Assembly: GCA_021204025.1 (NCBI GenBank)
Contig: JAJQAC010000015.1
Coordinates: 32,472 to 96,471 of the forward strand
DNA from: Clostridiales bacterium
GTDB taxonomy: Bacteria; Bacillota; Clostridia; Lachnospirales; Lachnospiraceae
Length of the DNA: 64,000 bases
Reading direction: 5' to 3'
In this document: positions 50,180 to 60,014 of the stretch, piece after piece
Numbering within the stretch: position 1 is the first letter of the stretch
Layout: each line of letters opens with the position of its first letter
Position numbers and translations under genes: made by a program
The notes under the pieces: model-generated
Seen by the model: the letters and a program-made list of their open reading frames with translations, nothing else
Told to the model about the DNA's origin: nothing
The model's database searches: none

Positions 50180-51061
50180 ATGGTTTGTTTTCTGATACTT
50201 CACTATATTGCCACCGAAGAAACTACACTGTGTGTCGATTCGATTTTGAACAATGTAAAAGGAGATTTAAGGGTTGTTGTTGTCGATAACAATTCTCCAA
50301 ATAACAGTTTTCAGGTTCTTCATGACATATACAATGAAAATGACAGGGTTGACGTTATTAAACTTGAAAAAAATGAGGGCTTTGCCAGAGGAAATAATTA
50401 CGGATATTCGTATGCGATAAAAAAATATAGCCCCCAATTTATTGTTGCAATGAATAATGACATGGAAATCACACAGGATGATTTTATTGATCATATAGAG
50501 AAAAGATTCAATGATTATCATTATTTTGTAATGGGTCCTGATATATATTCGACGAAAAAGAAATATCATCAAAATCCGCAAACAAGGAAGTTGCCTACAA
50601 GGAAAGAACTTGAACAAAGGTATCGGAAGCTTTGGCTGAGAAATCAGTTCAAATTTTTGATTAAAGCGAAGTGGATGCTGCGTGATTTAAGAAAGAATAA
50701 ACAACAAAATACAGAAACAGCATCGCAGAAAAATAGAATCTACGTGGATCATGTTGTCGAGGATGTGATGCTTCATGGGTCTTGCTATGTATTCTCCCCG
50801 TTGTTTATTGAGAATCATCCCAAAGAGTGCTTTTATAATAAGACGTTCATGTATATGGAGGCTGAAATATTATATTATCAGTGTTCCAGGGATAACGAGA
50901 AAATGATTTACTATCCGTGGTTGCATGTGGATCATCATGAAGATGTTTCGACGGATGCAGAGTATAAAAAGCAGTATGAAAAGTCTGTTTTTTCCGTCAA
51001 ATGTCTCTTGACTTCAACAAGAGCATTTATAGAATTAATGGATAAAGACGGCTACCGGTAG
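50180..51061 (+). CDS. Family 2 glycosyltransferase
   Basis: A 293-residue GT-A enzyme. VCFLILHYIATEETTLCVDS begins the fold, VVVDNNSPNNS is the UDP-binding strand, and EGFARGNNYGYSYA with VAMNNDMEI gives the DxD-equivalent (NND) metal site. It resembles rhamnosyltransferases of the RfbF/WbbL type, and dTDP-rhamnose is made by this cluster. A long Lys/Arg-rich stretch near 150-190 is unusual. GGAGGT lies before the ATG. Confidence 0.87.
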   Translation: MVCFLILHYIATEETTLCVDSILNNVKGDLRVVVVDNNSPNNSFQVLHDIYNENDRVDVIKLEKNEGFARGNNYGYSYAIKKYSPQFIVAMNNDMEITQDDFIDHIEKRFNDYHYFVMGPDIYSTKKKYHQNPQTRKLPTRKELEQRYRKLWLRNQFKFLIKAKWMLRDLRKNKQQNTETASQKNRIYVDHVVEDVMLHGSCYVFSPLFIENHPKECFYNKTFMYMEAEILYYQCSRDNEKMIYYPWLHVDHHEDVSTDAEYKKQYEKSVFSVKCLLTSTRAFIELMDKDGYR

Positions 51062-51123
51062 TAACTCGAATTAAACTGTTGAGAGATACAAATCACACAT
51101 TAAAAGGACGCAGAAATAGTATT

Positions 51124-52584
51124 ATGGCGAAGTCTAGAAATAGCGTAGAAAAGAATTATATTTACAACCTAATGTATCAAATGCTGGTTGTCGTAATCCC
51201 TCTGGTTACAACCCCGTATATATCGCGAGTTTTAAAAGCAGATGGAGTTGGGGCATATAGTTATACTACTGCCATTGTTGGCTATTTTGCTTTATTTGGT
51301 AACTTGGGTGTAGCCACATACGGCCAATTAAAGATTGCCGGCTTAAGAAATCAAAAACATGAATTGTCGAAAACATTTTATGAACTGGTTATCTTGAAAG
51401 CTATATTGATGCTTACGGTGACGGGGCTATTCCTGATTTTTATCCAGATTAATGGAGAAGAAGCATACACGGATTTGTATTATGTCCAGATTGTTCATTT
51501 AGTGTCATGCTTATTGGATATTTCATGGCTTCTTCAAGGCCTTGAGGAATTTAAGAAAGTTGTCATCAGAAATCTAATAATCAAGTTTTCAAGTGTCATT
51601 CTTATATTTGCATTTGTCAAAGAACCTTCTGACCTTTTGCTGTATACGTTCATAATGACTGGATCGACGCTCCTTGGAAACTTATCTGTCTGGTTGTACT
51701 TGCCTCGATTTACGGAAAGAGTGCGATTCCGTGAACTTAACATATTTCAACATTTGAAGCCCTGCCTCACTTATTTTATTCCCACTGTCGCCACATCGAT
51801 TTATTTGACATTAGATAAAACCATGATTGGGTGGTTTACAACAACTTCTTATGAAAATGGATATTACGAGCAAGCACACAAGATAGAGCAGATGGCTGTT
51901 ACAGTTGTTACATCGTTAAGTGTCGTAACAATGCCTCGCATGGCGTTTCTATATAAGAATCACGAAACAGATAAGATGATTCTGCGTTTGAAGCAAACCA
52001 TTAAGTTCATCTTGATGATTTCCATACCAATGTGTCTGGGAATGGCTGCTGTGTCTGATTATTTTATCCCCCTTTTCCTTGGGGATGGATATGATAAGAG
52101 CGCTGTACTCCTTCAGATTTTCAGTCTCTTGATTGTCGTTGTGGGACTGAACAATGCGGTAGGCAAGCAGGTGTTGATGCCTATTGGCCGTCAGTCCCAA
52201 TATAATACCAGTGTTATTATGGGAGCAATTGTTAACTTCATTTTAAATTTGGTAATGATCCCTCGCTTGTATTCTATCGGTGCTGCCATAGCGTCTGTTG
52301 CTGCAGAAACAGTTATATTGTTTATGTTCGTATATTATTCAAAGGACTATATCAAATTCACTTGGATTGGTTGTTCCGCTGTGAAATATCTGATTTCAGC
52401 TTTTGTAATGTTTGCTGCTATAAGAATTTCATATAGATGGCTAAGTGAATCTTGGCCTTGTTTGATATTGCAAATAGGAGCAGGAGTTATCATATATTTT
52501 GCTTGCCTGATATTACTGCGGGACGATTTCTTGATTGGTGCTATAAAAACTAGCATTGGCAAATTGAAAAGCAAAATAAAATAG
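51124..52584 (+). CDS. Wzx-type polysaccharide flippase
   Basis: A protein of about 486 residues with 12-14 predicted helices of the MOP/Wzx superfamily. The N-terminal NYIYNLMYQMLVVVIPLVTT and PYISRVLKADGVGAYSYT are hallmarks of the oligosaccharide flippases in Firmicutes capsule clusters. It moves lipid-linked repeat units outward for the Wzy polymerase. The ATG at 51124 (MAKSRNSVEK) is preferred over an upstream TTG. It ends the polysaccharide operon; the next gene begins 90 bases later with a different character. Confidence 0.88.
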   Translation: MAKSRNSVEKNYIYNLMYQMLVVVIPLVTTPYISRVLKADGVGAYSYTTAIVGYFALFGNLGVATYGQLKIAGLRNQKHELSKTFYELVILKAILMLTVTGLFLIFIQINGEEAYTDLYYVQIVHLVSCLLDISWLLQGLEEFKKVVIRNLIIKFSSVILIFAFVKEPSDLLLYTFIMTGSTLLGNLSVWLYLPRFTERVRFRELNIFQHLKPCLTYFIPTVATSIYLTLDKTMIGWFTTTSYENGYYEQAHKIEQMAVTVVTSLSVVTMPRMAFLYKNHETDKMILRLKQTIKFILMISIPMCLGMAAVSDYFIPLFLGDGYDKSAVLLQIFSLLIVVVGLNNAVGKQVLMPIGRQSQYNTSVIMGAIVNFILNLVMIPRLYSIGAAIASVAAETVILFMFVYYSKDYIKFTWIGCSAVKYLISAFVMFAAIRISYRWLSESWPCLILQIGAGVIIYFACLILLRDDFLIGAIKTSIGKLKSKIK

Positions 52585-52674
52585 GATCAATAAATAGAGA
52601 GATATATGATACAAAACATTAGTTGAGAATATTATATTATCAAAAACGGCAGGAGAGAAACGAAGGAAACATTC

Positions 52675-53253
52675 ATGGATGTATACACAGATCAGAATCC
52701 TTCATGGATGCATTGGATTGCACCGGAGGAGTTTAACGATTCGGAATTGTTCAAAATAGTGGTATTTTATGTCTTTCATTCTCCTTGTGTAGGTTTATCC
52801 TCAATGAGACGTTCGCTAGAAGAATATGGGTGGAGTGATCCTTGGAAGAAACCATATTATTTAAACAAGCAGTTGCTGGCAGCTTCGACGAATCCGAAAT
52901 TAATAGTTTCGTCACGTACATATGATGCAATGGAGAAAGCTCTACAAAAGGCGGATCTTCTGGACGACTTCCCATCTGATTACAGTAAAGAACGTATTTG
53001 CATTAAAGATTGTCAGAAGAATCAATTCATGAGTGTTTTCAATCACTTAAGAAATGCGTTTGCGCATTGCAGATTGAACATGGTTGACGATAATGGTGAA
53101 TGCGTCTTTATTTTGGAAGATGTGGTGTCTAAGAATAATGCTCCAAAAGTAAAAGTGTCCGCAAGAATGATATTGAGGAAGACCACTCTGCTTAAATGGA
53201 TAGATATTATCGAAGGCGGAGAGAAAGAGTGGAAAAGCAGTGAAAAGAAGTAG
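52675..53253 (+). CDS. HEPN-motif protein of unknown role
   Basis: A 192-residue protein. NHLRNAFAHCRLNMV contains RNxxxH (Arg126, His131), the active-site motif of HEPN ribonucleases found in toxins and defence proteins. The rest is helical and not recognised. No MNT nucleotidyltransferase or other antitoxin partner lies beside it; the next 400 bases look non-coding. If active as an RNase it would need restraint by something not obvious here. The family assignment rests on the motif and the helical context. Confidence 0.6.
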   Translation: MDVYTDQNPSWMHWIAPEEFNDSELFKIVVFYVFHSPCVGLSSMRRSLEEYGWSDPWKKPYYLNKQLLAASTNPKLIVSSRTYDAMEKALQKADLLDDFPSDYSKERICIKDCQKNQFMSVFNHLRNAFAHCRLNMVDDNGECVFILEDVVSKNNAPKVKVSARMILRKTTLLKWIDIIEGGEKEWKSSEKK

Positions 53254-53680
53254 ACTGTGAACATCAAAGGGCTGCGTGGGGACTTACAGAGTAACAGCTG
53301 TGAACATAATAGAAACCACTGGATATGTGCAAAACTCTATGATAAGGTATAAGAGAATGCTTAGAAAAGCAGAGCTGCCAAGAGTAGCTTATAGAGCATA
53401 AAACAACATAGAAAGTGGGGCTAGTTTTCTGGAGAGCAGCGATTCAGCGCACCAGTGGCTTGTGTGGTTAATTCCGGGCTTACCAGGCACGGCGTTGCCG
53501 ATGAACATAGTCGGCAGAAGAACAGTGTTAATTGCTGTAAAACCACCAAAATGTAAACCTCATCTTTGTGTAGTTTATGGCGCTGATTATCTCATAATTG
53601 ACTGACTATTATCTTCAAGTGACGGTAATATGCTCCTACAAGGACAGCAGAAAGCTGTGAACAACAGAAGGGAGCATATC
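53254..53680. other. Spacer without a recognisable gene
   Basis: No credible open frame on either strand. Several short purine-rich stretches and AGGGAGCAT at 53670 (ribosome site of the zinc-ribbon gene) are present. Composition changes between the HEPN gene and the accessory tail, which suggests a junction of horizontally gained segments. Confidence 0.45.
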
Positions 53681-53905
53681 ATGGGAAAAGTACAGTACAT
53701 CAAGAAATCAAGGAAGGAGTACACCTGCGGCAAATGTCGGCAGAGTATTCCGGTTGGGTCGCCATATTACAGAGGCATCCTGAACTTCCATCAACCGATC
53801 ATCCGTTGTGTAAGCTGTGGGTTGAAGAGTTACGAGGTGACAAAATTTGCAGCAGACTCCAGGATTATGGAGCAGAAAGATACGATCCCCAGTTGGATAA
53901 GGTAA
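53681..53905 (+). CDS. Small zinc-ribbon protein, possibly frameshifted
   Basis: A 74-residue protein with two Cys pairs (Cys16/Cys19 in YTCGKC and Cys43/Cys46 in IRCVSC) forming a zinc ribbon. Similar small proteins are common in Firmicutes conjugative elements. The ATG at 53681 is preceded by AGGGAG. After SYEVTK the sequence becomes less typical, while a second frame over 53830-54033 (RYDPQLDKVIGTQIEMIVSL) looks coding. A frameshift near 53830 joining the two is likely. Confidence 0.6.
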   Translation: MGKVQYIKKSRKEYTCGKCRQSIPVGSPYYRGILNFHQPIIRCVSCGLKSYEVTKFAADSRIMEQKDTIPSWIR

Positions 53906-54007
53906 TCGGCACTCAGATAGAAATGATCGTATCTCTGCAGAAAATCGTCGAGGAATGCAACAATACCATTGTAATTGTTCGAGGTACAAAAGAGAGTGTG
54001 AACCAGA

Positions 54008-54637
54008 ATGTCAGAGCAAACAACGGAAAATGAGAATGCTATCAATATTAATACAAACATTGAATTTGAAGATACTGTATTAAAAACAAACAATGGAGAT
54101 AACAATGTTATGGGGAAGGGACATGGATTTTTTAATAAATTTCACCGTAAGAAAAGGATCCGATATCAGGGACCGGAATACGAGTTATATGTGAATCAGA
54201 AGAATTTGTGGATTTGCATTGCTATAGTAAGTACGGGAATACCTTATATTATTCCTTTTCTTGTGGCATTTATGAGTGGCATTCATGATTATGCTTCATT
54301 GTTTCGGAATGGGGAATTAGTGTTGTCAGCAATGGCTCTTATTTCTCCATTTTTATTCGAAATTTTCTCAAAAAAATCATTTGAGAAAGCATGGAAGTCG
54401 TATTTATTTTGTGTCGTCATGTGGATAATACAGACGAGTGCTTATGTGGTTATAAGACATAATAATATTATTCAAGATTTGAATGGAGACAGGATCACCG
54501 GAATGATGAATGATTCAAAAATATTATTTCTGTCTATAATGATCGTTCTGGGAACGTTTATTTGCTGTTGCCATTCATTACATACGCTTTATTTTATTTG
54601 TTCAGATGCAGATATAGATAAAGGAGGACAGAGTTAA
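54008..54637 (+). CDS. Membrane protein of unknown function
   Basis: A 209-residue protein with a hydrophilic N-terminus (about 60 residues, rich in Asn, Glu and Lys) and four predicted helices: ICIAIVSTGIPYIIPFLVAF, LVLSAMALISPFLFEIF, YLFCVVMWIIQTSAYVVI and LFLSIMIVLGTFICCC. No family is recognised. Its last base overlaps the first of the next ATG, so the two are coupled. Confidence 0.65.
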   Translation: MSEQTTENENAININTNIEFEDTVLKTNNGDNNVMGKGHGFFNKFHRKKRIRYQGPEYELYVNQKNLWICIAIVSTGIPYIIPFLVAFMSGIHDYASLFRNGELVLSAMALISPFLFEIFSKKSFEKAWKSYLFCVVMWIIQTSAYVVIRHNNIIQDLNGDRITGMMNDSKILFLSIMIVLGTFICCCHSLHTLYFICSDADIDKGGQS

Positions 54638-56085
54638 TGTCAGGAGATAATATTTTGATTGCATTTATTTTCCTTTTATTGGGGATATCAGTTATACCTG
54701 TCTTGTCAGATTTAAGGAATGGAATTATTTATTATAAATGGTTACATGGGGAATATAAAAAGAAAAAAAATATAATCAAAATATTTGAAGAAAAGGAAAA
54801 GATAATTACTAAAGATTTTGATGAATATCAAACGAGTAAAAAGAGTGGTGAAGAAAAAAATTCGGATAAGGAATTACAGATAAGAATCCGAGATCTATTC
54901 AGGGAATTACTTTCTGAAATTTATAATTATCTTACCAATTTGTATAATGGACAAACAGTTTTCCGGTTATCTGTTAAAATTGTATTCACTTCAGGCAAAG
55001 AGGAATTGGATCAGATTGATACAAAAAGGTTCGTTTCAATATACGAATCAGTTTCAGGTGGTGAAGAGGATATAAATGGCAGTAATATAGAATTTGCTAA
55101 TTCATCTTCAGTAAATTGGTTCCTGTTTAATGGCGGAGAGAAGTTTGTTGTTACGGATATGGATGGATATCGAAAGAAAGAAAAATATTTTGATAACGAT
55201 AAGTTGTTTATAGAAAGGTATAAGACATATATTGCATTTCCATTAAGGTGTTCAAAGCGTAAAAAGAAAAAAACTAGAAGTGATAGTAGTAATTTACTTG
55301 GGATTTTGTGTATTTACGCTTCAAATCCACTAAAAAATTTTCGAAAAAACAAGCAAATGTTAGATATTTGTCAATATGCTGCAAAAGCATTGAGCTTGTC
55401 TCTTGAGCGGTATTATGATTTGATTGTCGATGATATTTTGCAAAGAAAAGGAAATTTTAACAATGGAATATTGAGTGACTCTATAGACATGTGCCCTGAA
55501 GAAAAGAAAATCGTGGTATTAGGAAATGACAGGGAAAGTTCTGATTCAGAAATGATAATTAACGAGAAACAGGCAAGTAAATCGGAGATAGAGAGGGTGC
55601 CTGATAAGAAAACAACAGAAGCAATAGATAGTTCTTTAAATATTCATAAGAATAAATTAAAAAAATGGGATACATTTATGCTTGATAAAGTTAGACAAGA
55701 TGAATGTGTGTCTATAGATGCAATTATTCCATCGGAAAAAGACGGTGTTGATTATACGGCAGTATGGAATTACATGCCACAGGTTGATGTTCGGGATGTT
55801 AGACATAGGAAATCACAAGATATACTTTTACTATATTATTTATTATTAGATGAAGTTGATGATAACAGAAAAAACTTGTTAATATCTGAAATGTTTAAAA
55901 AGTTAAAATCTATAGATGAGTCTGATTCCGTAATTAGAAACACTTATGATAATCAAATGTATTTAAGTAATGAAGATCAGTTACGTATAAGGGCTATGTT
56001 GACTGAAAGAGCAAAATACAATGAGAACAGAACGAGGAGCAATATGTTTTGTGAGAGAGGTGAAAAAAATCAGCATAAGAAATGA
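54637..56085 (+). CDS. Membrane-anchored GAF-like protein
   Basis: A 482-residue protein. One N-terminal helix (ILIAFIFLLLGISVIPVLSD) is followed by a charged coiled coil (40-100). A region around 115-265 has the look of a GAF-type sensor: NWFLFNGGEKFVVTDMDGYR, TYIAFPLRC, LLGILCIYASNPLKNF and CQYAAKALSLSLERYY. The C-terminal half is Lys/Asp-rich and unrecognised. It is co-translated with the four-helix protein upstream. A signal-sensing role is inference from the fold only. Confidence 0.6.
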   Translation: MSGDNILIAFIFLLLGISVIPVLSDLRNGIIYYKWLHGEYKKKKNIIKIFEEKEKIITKDFDEYQTSKKSGEEKNSDKELQIRIRDLFRELLSEIYNYLTNLYNGQTVFRLSVKIVFTSGKEELDQIDTKRFVSIYESVSGGEEDINGSNIEFANSSSVNWFLFNGGEKFVVTDMDGYRKKEKYFDNDKLFIERYKTYIAFPLRCSKRKKKKTRSDSSNLLGILCIYASNPLKNFRKNKQMLDICQYAAKALSLSLERYYDLIVDDILQRKGNFNNGILSDSIDMCPEEKKIVVLGNDRESSDSEMIINEKQASKSEIERVPDKKTTEAIDSSLNIHKNKLKKWDTFMLDKVRQDECVSIDAIIPSEKDGVDYTAVWNYMPQVDVRDVRHRKSQDILLLYYLLLDEVDDNRKNLLISEMFKKLKSIDESDSVIRNTYDNQMYLSNEDQLRIRAMLTERAKYNENRTRSNMFCERGEKNQHKK

Positions 56086-56536
56086 TAAATTGAAATAGAA
56101 AATTAAATCGAAACATGAAAAAAATATAGAGAAAATACACCAATGTTGTACCTGGTGAACAAGGAGGCACAAGGGGCCGTACCCCGGCAAGATTTGCAGT
56201 AAGTTCTGAAACTTTTTGGCTTCCTTCTGCAGCACTTTCCAGACCTTGGTTTTGATGTGAAACTTGAGTTTGAAAGAGTTGGACAGGGGACGTTTGGAAA
56301 CAAGCAGGATAAGGAGTCTTATGTTTCTGTGGATGACGAGGAGATTCTTCAGAGCATATTTAATATTTTCAGAGAAAACACAAAGATGAGTATAATTTCA
56401 GCGATAAAGTCTAAGCGTCATGTGGGTAGGTATATTTTAAACTTTTAAATGATTTCGTATGTGAGTAAGTGAAGACAAATAGTAAGTAGATATTGCAAAT
56501 GTCAAAAAAAATAAACAAAAGAGGGGGAAGAGTACA
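56086..56536. other. Spacer with a possible gene remnant
   Basis: Mostly non-coding. A 63-codon frame at 56257-56448 (KLEFERVGQGTFGNKQDKES and NIFRENTKMSIISAIKSKRH) has no ribosome site and no known match. It may be a relic. GAGGGGGAAG at 56521 is the ribosome site of the next gene. Confidence 0.4.
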
Positions 56537-58582
56537 ATGTTATCAATTGTTATAGCGTTGATAATGGGAGGCGGTTCACTGGTGTTGGCATTAAAAGAAC
56601 TGTATCATAAAATAAAAGAAGGAAGAAGAATGTCGCCGTTTGCAGTAGTGGAGGCTGTGGTCATTGTTGTTTCATTTGCTCATCTGATGTCTGAAGCTAA
56701 AATTAGCGCTCCATACATTGAACGGACGACAGATTATTCTGCTGTAACAATCAAATCCGATGACTCCGGTTATATCGAGTATCGCATTTCGACAAGCGGT
56801 GAAAACAGTGACCAGTGGATCCGATATAAAGAACCTTTTAAACTTGAAAAAAATGCGGTTATATATGCGAGAACGCGTGTGTTTTGGTATAAAAGCGAAC
56901 AGGTTTTTCGTGATGCGTTTGTTGCGGATAATGGTCTTATTTATTTTGGTGAAGCAGATCAGCCGGGGGATATGATCGTCAGTATCAGTGCGCAATATAA
57001 ATATCGCGACGCGGATATTTTAAAGGCTGGGAATCATTATGCCGGATATGAGATCCGAAAATCGGATCTTGAAGTTGTAGGAACCGATTTGAATGGTAAT
57101 GAGAAGATAATTACGGATTTTTCGTACACACCGGAAATCCTGAACTCAGGTAGAAATGACATCGAGGTAAGTTACTCCTTAGCAGATGGCATCTTGATCA
57201 ATACTCATGTATTTGTAGAAGGTGATGATCCTGCTCTGATCTCGCTGGAGGCGAAATACACGGGTGAAACACTGTATCTGGACTCGTCGGTTGATGTTAA
57301 TTCATTTGTCGTGACCGGAACCTATGAGGATGGGATCAGAAAAGAACTGACAGATTATAAAGTTGCGGTCGGCGAACTAAAAGAAGGTAAGAATGATATC
57401 ATGATAGCGAAAGGGCAGATTTCCTGTGTGGTAGAACTTATGGCATTGGATCGTACAGCGATTACGGAAAAAGAAGCAGAGCCGAATGATGATATCAGAA
57501 GTGCAAATGAGATCGAAGTAAATGTTAAATATTCCGGTGTTTTGTCGGATTCCGATGATATCGATTACTATCGTTTTGTGTTAAAGAAAAAGGGAAGGAT
57601 CACAGTTAAATTTAATCATCCCAAGATTGATAACAGTTCGGTTTTCTGGAAGGTTTATCTTATGAGTCAGGATGACACGGAAATTGTTCGTGTTCAGGTA
57701 ACTGGTCAGGCTGCGGAAACTAGTTCGAGTACTGCCAGAGTTTCACCTGGTATTTATTATATCAAGGTAGAAAAATATAAGTATTCGGATGAGAAATATA
57801 TGTTTACTGTGATGTACGAGGAAGAAGGAGATTCCTTTGAAAGTGAACCGAACGACAATTTGAGTACGCAGGCTATGCAGATTGTCACCGACGAAGAGTA
57901 TACAGGAAATCTGACGTCAGAAGCTGATGTGGATTATTTTAAATTTAGTATGGGAGAGAAGCGTAAGGTATGGGTTTCTTTTTCACATGATAAGATGAAT
58001 GAAAACAAGAGATATTGGAATGTCGCATTGTTTGATGATTCGGATGGTAATATTCTGGAGTTTGATTCTTATGGGCAAAATGGAACTATGGATTCGGATT
58101 CGGTCAGGCTTCCTGCCGGCGATTATTATGTTCGAATTAAGAAATCATACTGGATAGATATGGATTATACGTTTTGTGTACATTCGGAAGTGGAAAGTGG
58201 CGAGACGGAAGATGAGCCAAACGATGATTATGGACAAGCTACGCCGGTTAAGATTGGAACAAGTATAACCGGCAATTTGCAATCAAATAAAGACATTGAT
58301 TTTTATCAGTTTGATCTGGAAGAGGCAGCGGCGATTGAAGTGGTGTTTGGGCATGGCAGAAGTGATTCGGGCAGTGTGTTCTGGAAATATTCATTATTCA
58401 GCGAGACTTCGAGCGATGCTTTGAAAGATACAGGAAATTCAAATGAAATCAAGATAAAAGGAAACGCGAATGACAGCGTCTCAAATCGATGGGCTGTGTT
58501 GTCGCCGGGTACATATTATATAAGGGTATCAGGTAATACATATAATAACGGTGATTATGTAATCACTGTATTTTGCCATTAG
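56537..58582 (+). CDS. Surface protein with Ig-like and three pre-peptidase C-terminal domains
   Basis: A 681-residue protein. Two hydrophobic N-terminal segments (LSIVIALIMGGGSLVLALKE and VVEAVVIVVSFAHLM) anchor it. Next comes a chitobiase-like beta domain (YIEYRISTSGENSDQWIRYK), then Ig-like strands. Three PPC domains follow, each starting with an EPNDD/N motif: EPNDDIRSANEI, EPNDNLSTQAMQ and EPNDDYGQATPV. PPC domains usually sit at the end of secreted peptidases, but no peptidase is present. It may bind a ligand outside the cell or act with the two genes before it. Confidence 0.72.
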   Translation: MLSIVIALIMGGGSLVLALKELYHKIKEGRRMSPFAVVEAVVIVVSFAHLMSEAKISAPYIERTTDYSAVTIKSDDSGYIEYRISTSGENSDQWIRYKEPFKLEKNAVIYARTRVFWYKSEQVFRDAFVADNGLIYFGEADQPGDMIVSISAQYKYRDADILKAGNHYAGYEIRKSDLEVVGTDLNGNEKIITDFSYTPEILNSGRNDIEVSYSLADGILINTHVFVEGDDPALISLEAKYTGETLYLDSSVDVNSFVVTGTYEDGIRKELTDYKVAVGELKEGKNDIMIAKGQISCVVELMALDRTAITEKEAEPNDDIRSANEIEVNVKYSGVLSDSDDIDYYRFVLKKKGRITVKFNHPKIDNSSVFWKVYLMSQDDTEIVRVQVTGQAAETSSSTARVSPGIYYIKVEKYKYSDEKYMFTVMYEEEGDSFESEPNDNLSTQAMQIVTDEEYTGNLTSEADVDYFKFSMGEKRKVWVSFSHDKMNENKRYWNVALFDDSDGNILEFDSYGQNGTMDSDSVRLPAGDYYVRIKKSYWIDMDYTFCVHSEVESGETEDEPNDDYGQATPVKIGTSITGNLQSNKDIDFYQFDLEEAAAIEVVFGHGRSDSGSVFWKYSLFSETSSDALKDTGNSNEIKIKGNANDSVSNRWAVLSPGTYYIRVSGNTYNNGDYVITVFCH

Positions 58583-58812
58583 TTCAAGCCTCGTAATGTG
58601 CTGACCGGTTTTAACTTTACCGGCGAGCAGATCGGGCTGCTGGAAAAGTAGGGGAAAGAGGACTCCTATCATAATAAATGATTGTGGATGGCTATTTTTT
58701 CCCCTTTTTCAGATTATAGTTGTTTTTTTGACAAATTTGGATATACTATGATTATATAAATAGTAAAAATAAATTACTACAAATATTATCCTGGCAAAAG
58801 GGGCATGAAAAG

Positions 58813-59484
58813 GTGAGAAATTTGAAAGATTCCATAAAAGCAGTCATTTTCGATCTGGATGGTCTGCTGATCGACAGTGAGATGATTTATTATCAGATCG
58901 AGGTGGATTTTTTAGGCAGATACGGCCACTCGATCACGAAGGAAGAGTATTCACACAATAACAGCGGCAAGACGCTGGTAAAAAATGTAACGTATATGGT
59001 GGAACATTATAATCTGCCGGTTTCTGTAGAGGATGGGCTGGCTTTTGTGATGGCGAGGGAAAAGGAGTATTTTAATCAGGGCGTTCCGCTGAAACCGGGG
59101 GTACAGGAGCTGCTGCAGTTCCTGAAGGAGAATGGCCGCAAGATCATTATGGCGTCTTCGAGTACGAGGGAGCGTGCTGAGGGCGTGCTGACAAAGAATC
59201 ATATTATCCAGTATTTTGACGATATGGTATTTGGCCCTGAGATCAAAAATGGTAAGCCGCATCCGGAGATTTTTCTGAAAGCAAGTGAGAAAGCAGGCGA
59301 GCCGCCGCAGAATTGTCTGGTGCTGGAGGACAGCGAAGCGGGGATCCAGGCGGCGTACTCGGCAGGGATACCGGTCATCGGCATCCCGGATATGAAGGTT
59401 CCGGATGAGAAATATCAGGCGATGGCGACAGCGCTGCTGCCGTCTCTTTTGGATGTGATTTCTTATATGGAGGAAGAGACCTGA
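58813..59484 (+). CDS. HAD-superfamily phosphatase/phosphomutase
   Basis: A 223-residue HAD hydrolase with a helical cap (subclass IA). AVIFDLDGLLIDSE gives the nucleophile Asp and the acid Asp. IIMASSSTRERAEGVL is motif II, and LVLEDSEAGIQAAYSAGIPVI holds the motif III/IV Asp pair. It resembles beta-phosphoglucomutase and pseudouridine or sugar phosphate phosphatases. The GTG at 58813 or the TTG at 58822 (after AAAGGTGAG) may be used. Substrate not visible. Confidence 0.88.
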   Translation: MRNLKDSIKAVIFDLDGLLIDSEMIYYQIEVDFLGRYGHSITKEEYSHNNSGKTLVKNVTYMVEHYNLPVSVEDGLAFVMAREKEYFNQGVPLKPGVQELLQFLKENGRKIIMASSSTRERAEGVLTKNHIIQYFDDMVFGPEIKNGKPHPEIFLKASEKAGEPPQNCLVLEDSEAGIQAAYSAGIPVIGIPDMKVPDEKYQAMATALLPSLLDVISYMEEET

Positions 59485-59633
59485 GTCAGATAGAAAGCCA
59501 TGGTGGACAGCATTTCGACCGGATTCTCCACTGCCTGGAACGACATCATAACCAGGATGCGGATGAGCTTGCGAGGACGGTGGCTGAAAAAATTAACAAT
59601 ATGCTGGACGAGGATAACTCTGTGTTCAAATAA
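59477..59633 (+). pseudogene. Short coding relic
   Basis: A frame starting inside the end of the HAD gene reads QIESHGGQHFDRILHCLERH then HNQDADELARTVAEKINNML and ends with TAA at 59631. Amino-acid composition looks like a real protein, but no start codon or ribosome site serves it and the upstream part is missing. The parent family is not recognised. Confidence 0.35.
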
Positions 59634-59656
59634 AATTAACAGTTATGACGCAAGAC

Positions 59657-59690
59657 TTGTATTGCAACCTGTAATACAAAGTTGTATAAT
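59657..59690 (+). promoter_or_regulatory. RelBE-type promoter with overlapping palindrome
   Basis: TTGCAA at 59662-59667, a 17-base spacer and TATAAT at 59685-59690. The palindrome TTGTATTgcaacctgtAATACAA (59657-59679) covers the -35 element, a likely operator for autoregulation by the antitoxin-toxin complex. Confidence 0.75.
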
Positions 59691-59714
59691 GGGAGCATGA
59701 AAGGCGGTGATGAT

Positions 59715-60014
59715 ATGGCTGTTAAAAGTGCAAATGTTACTGCGAGGGTGGAGCCGGAAGTTAAGGCAGAGGCCGAAGCAATCATTGACCAGCTTGGTCT
59801 GTCTGTTTCAGCTGTGATAAACTCTCTGTATAAGCAGATCATTTTAAGGAACGGCCTCCCATACGCGCTTACGGTTCCGAGTGCCCCAAAAGCGCGTGAC
59901 GAGATGACCAAGGCAGAGTTTGATGCCATGATGGAGACAGGACTTACACAGGCAAAGAATGGAGAGTCCATTCCTGCTGAAGAAGCCTTTAACCAACTCC
60001 TGAGAGGAATCTGA
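59715..60014 (+). CDS. RelB/DinJ family antitoxin
   Basis: A protein of about 99 residues with an N-terminal ribbon-helix-helix (KSANVTARVEPEVKAEAEAI and LGLSVSAVINSLYKQII) and an acidic tail (EEAFNQLLRGI) that would wrap the toxin. The ATG at 59715 follows AAGGCGGTGAT and lies downstream of the promoter; a start at 59682 would fall inside it. Its stop shares one base with the toxin ATG. Confidence 0.92.
   Translation: MAVKSANVTARVEPEVKAEAEAIIDQLGLSVSAVINSLYKQIILRNGLPYALTVPSAPKARDEMTKAEFDAMMETGLTQAKNGESIPAEEAFNQLLRGI

Noticed and set aside
58722..58757. Promoter of the HAD gene
   Set aside because: TTGACA is present, but the -10 at 17-18 bases is ATTATA or TTATAT, too weak to assign.
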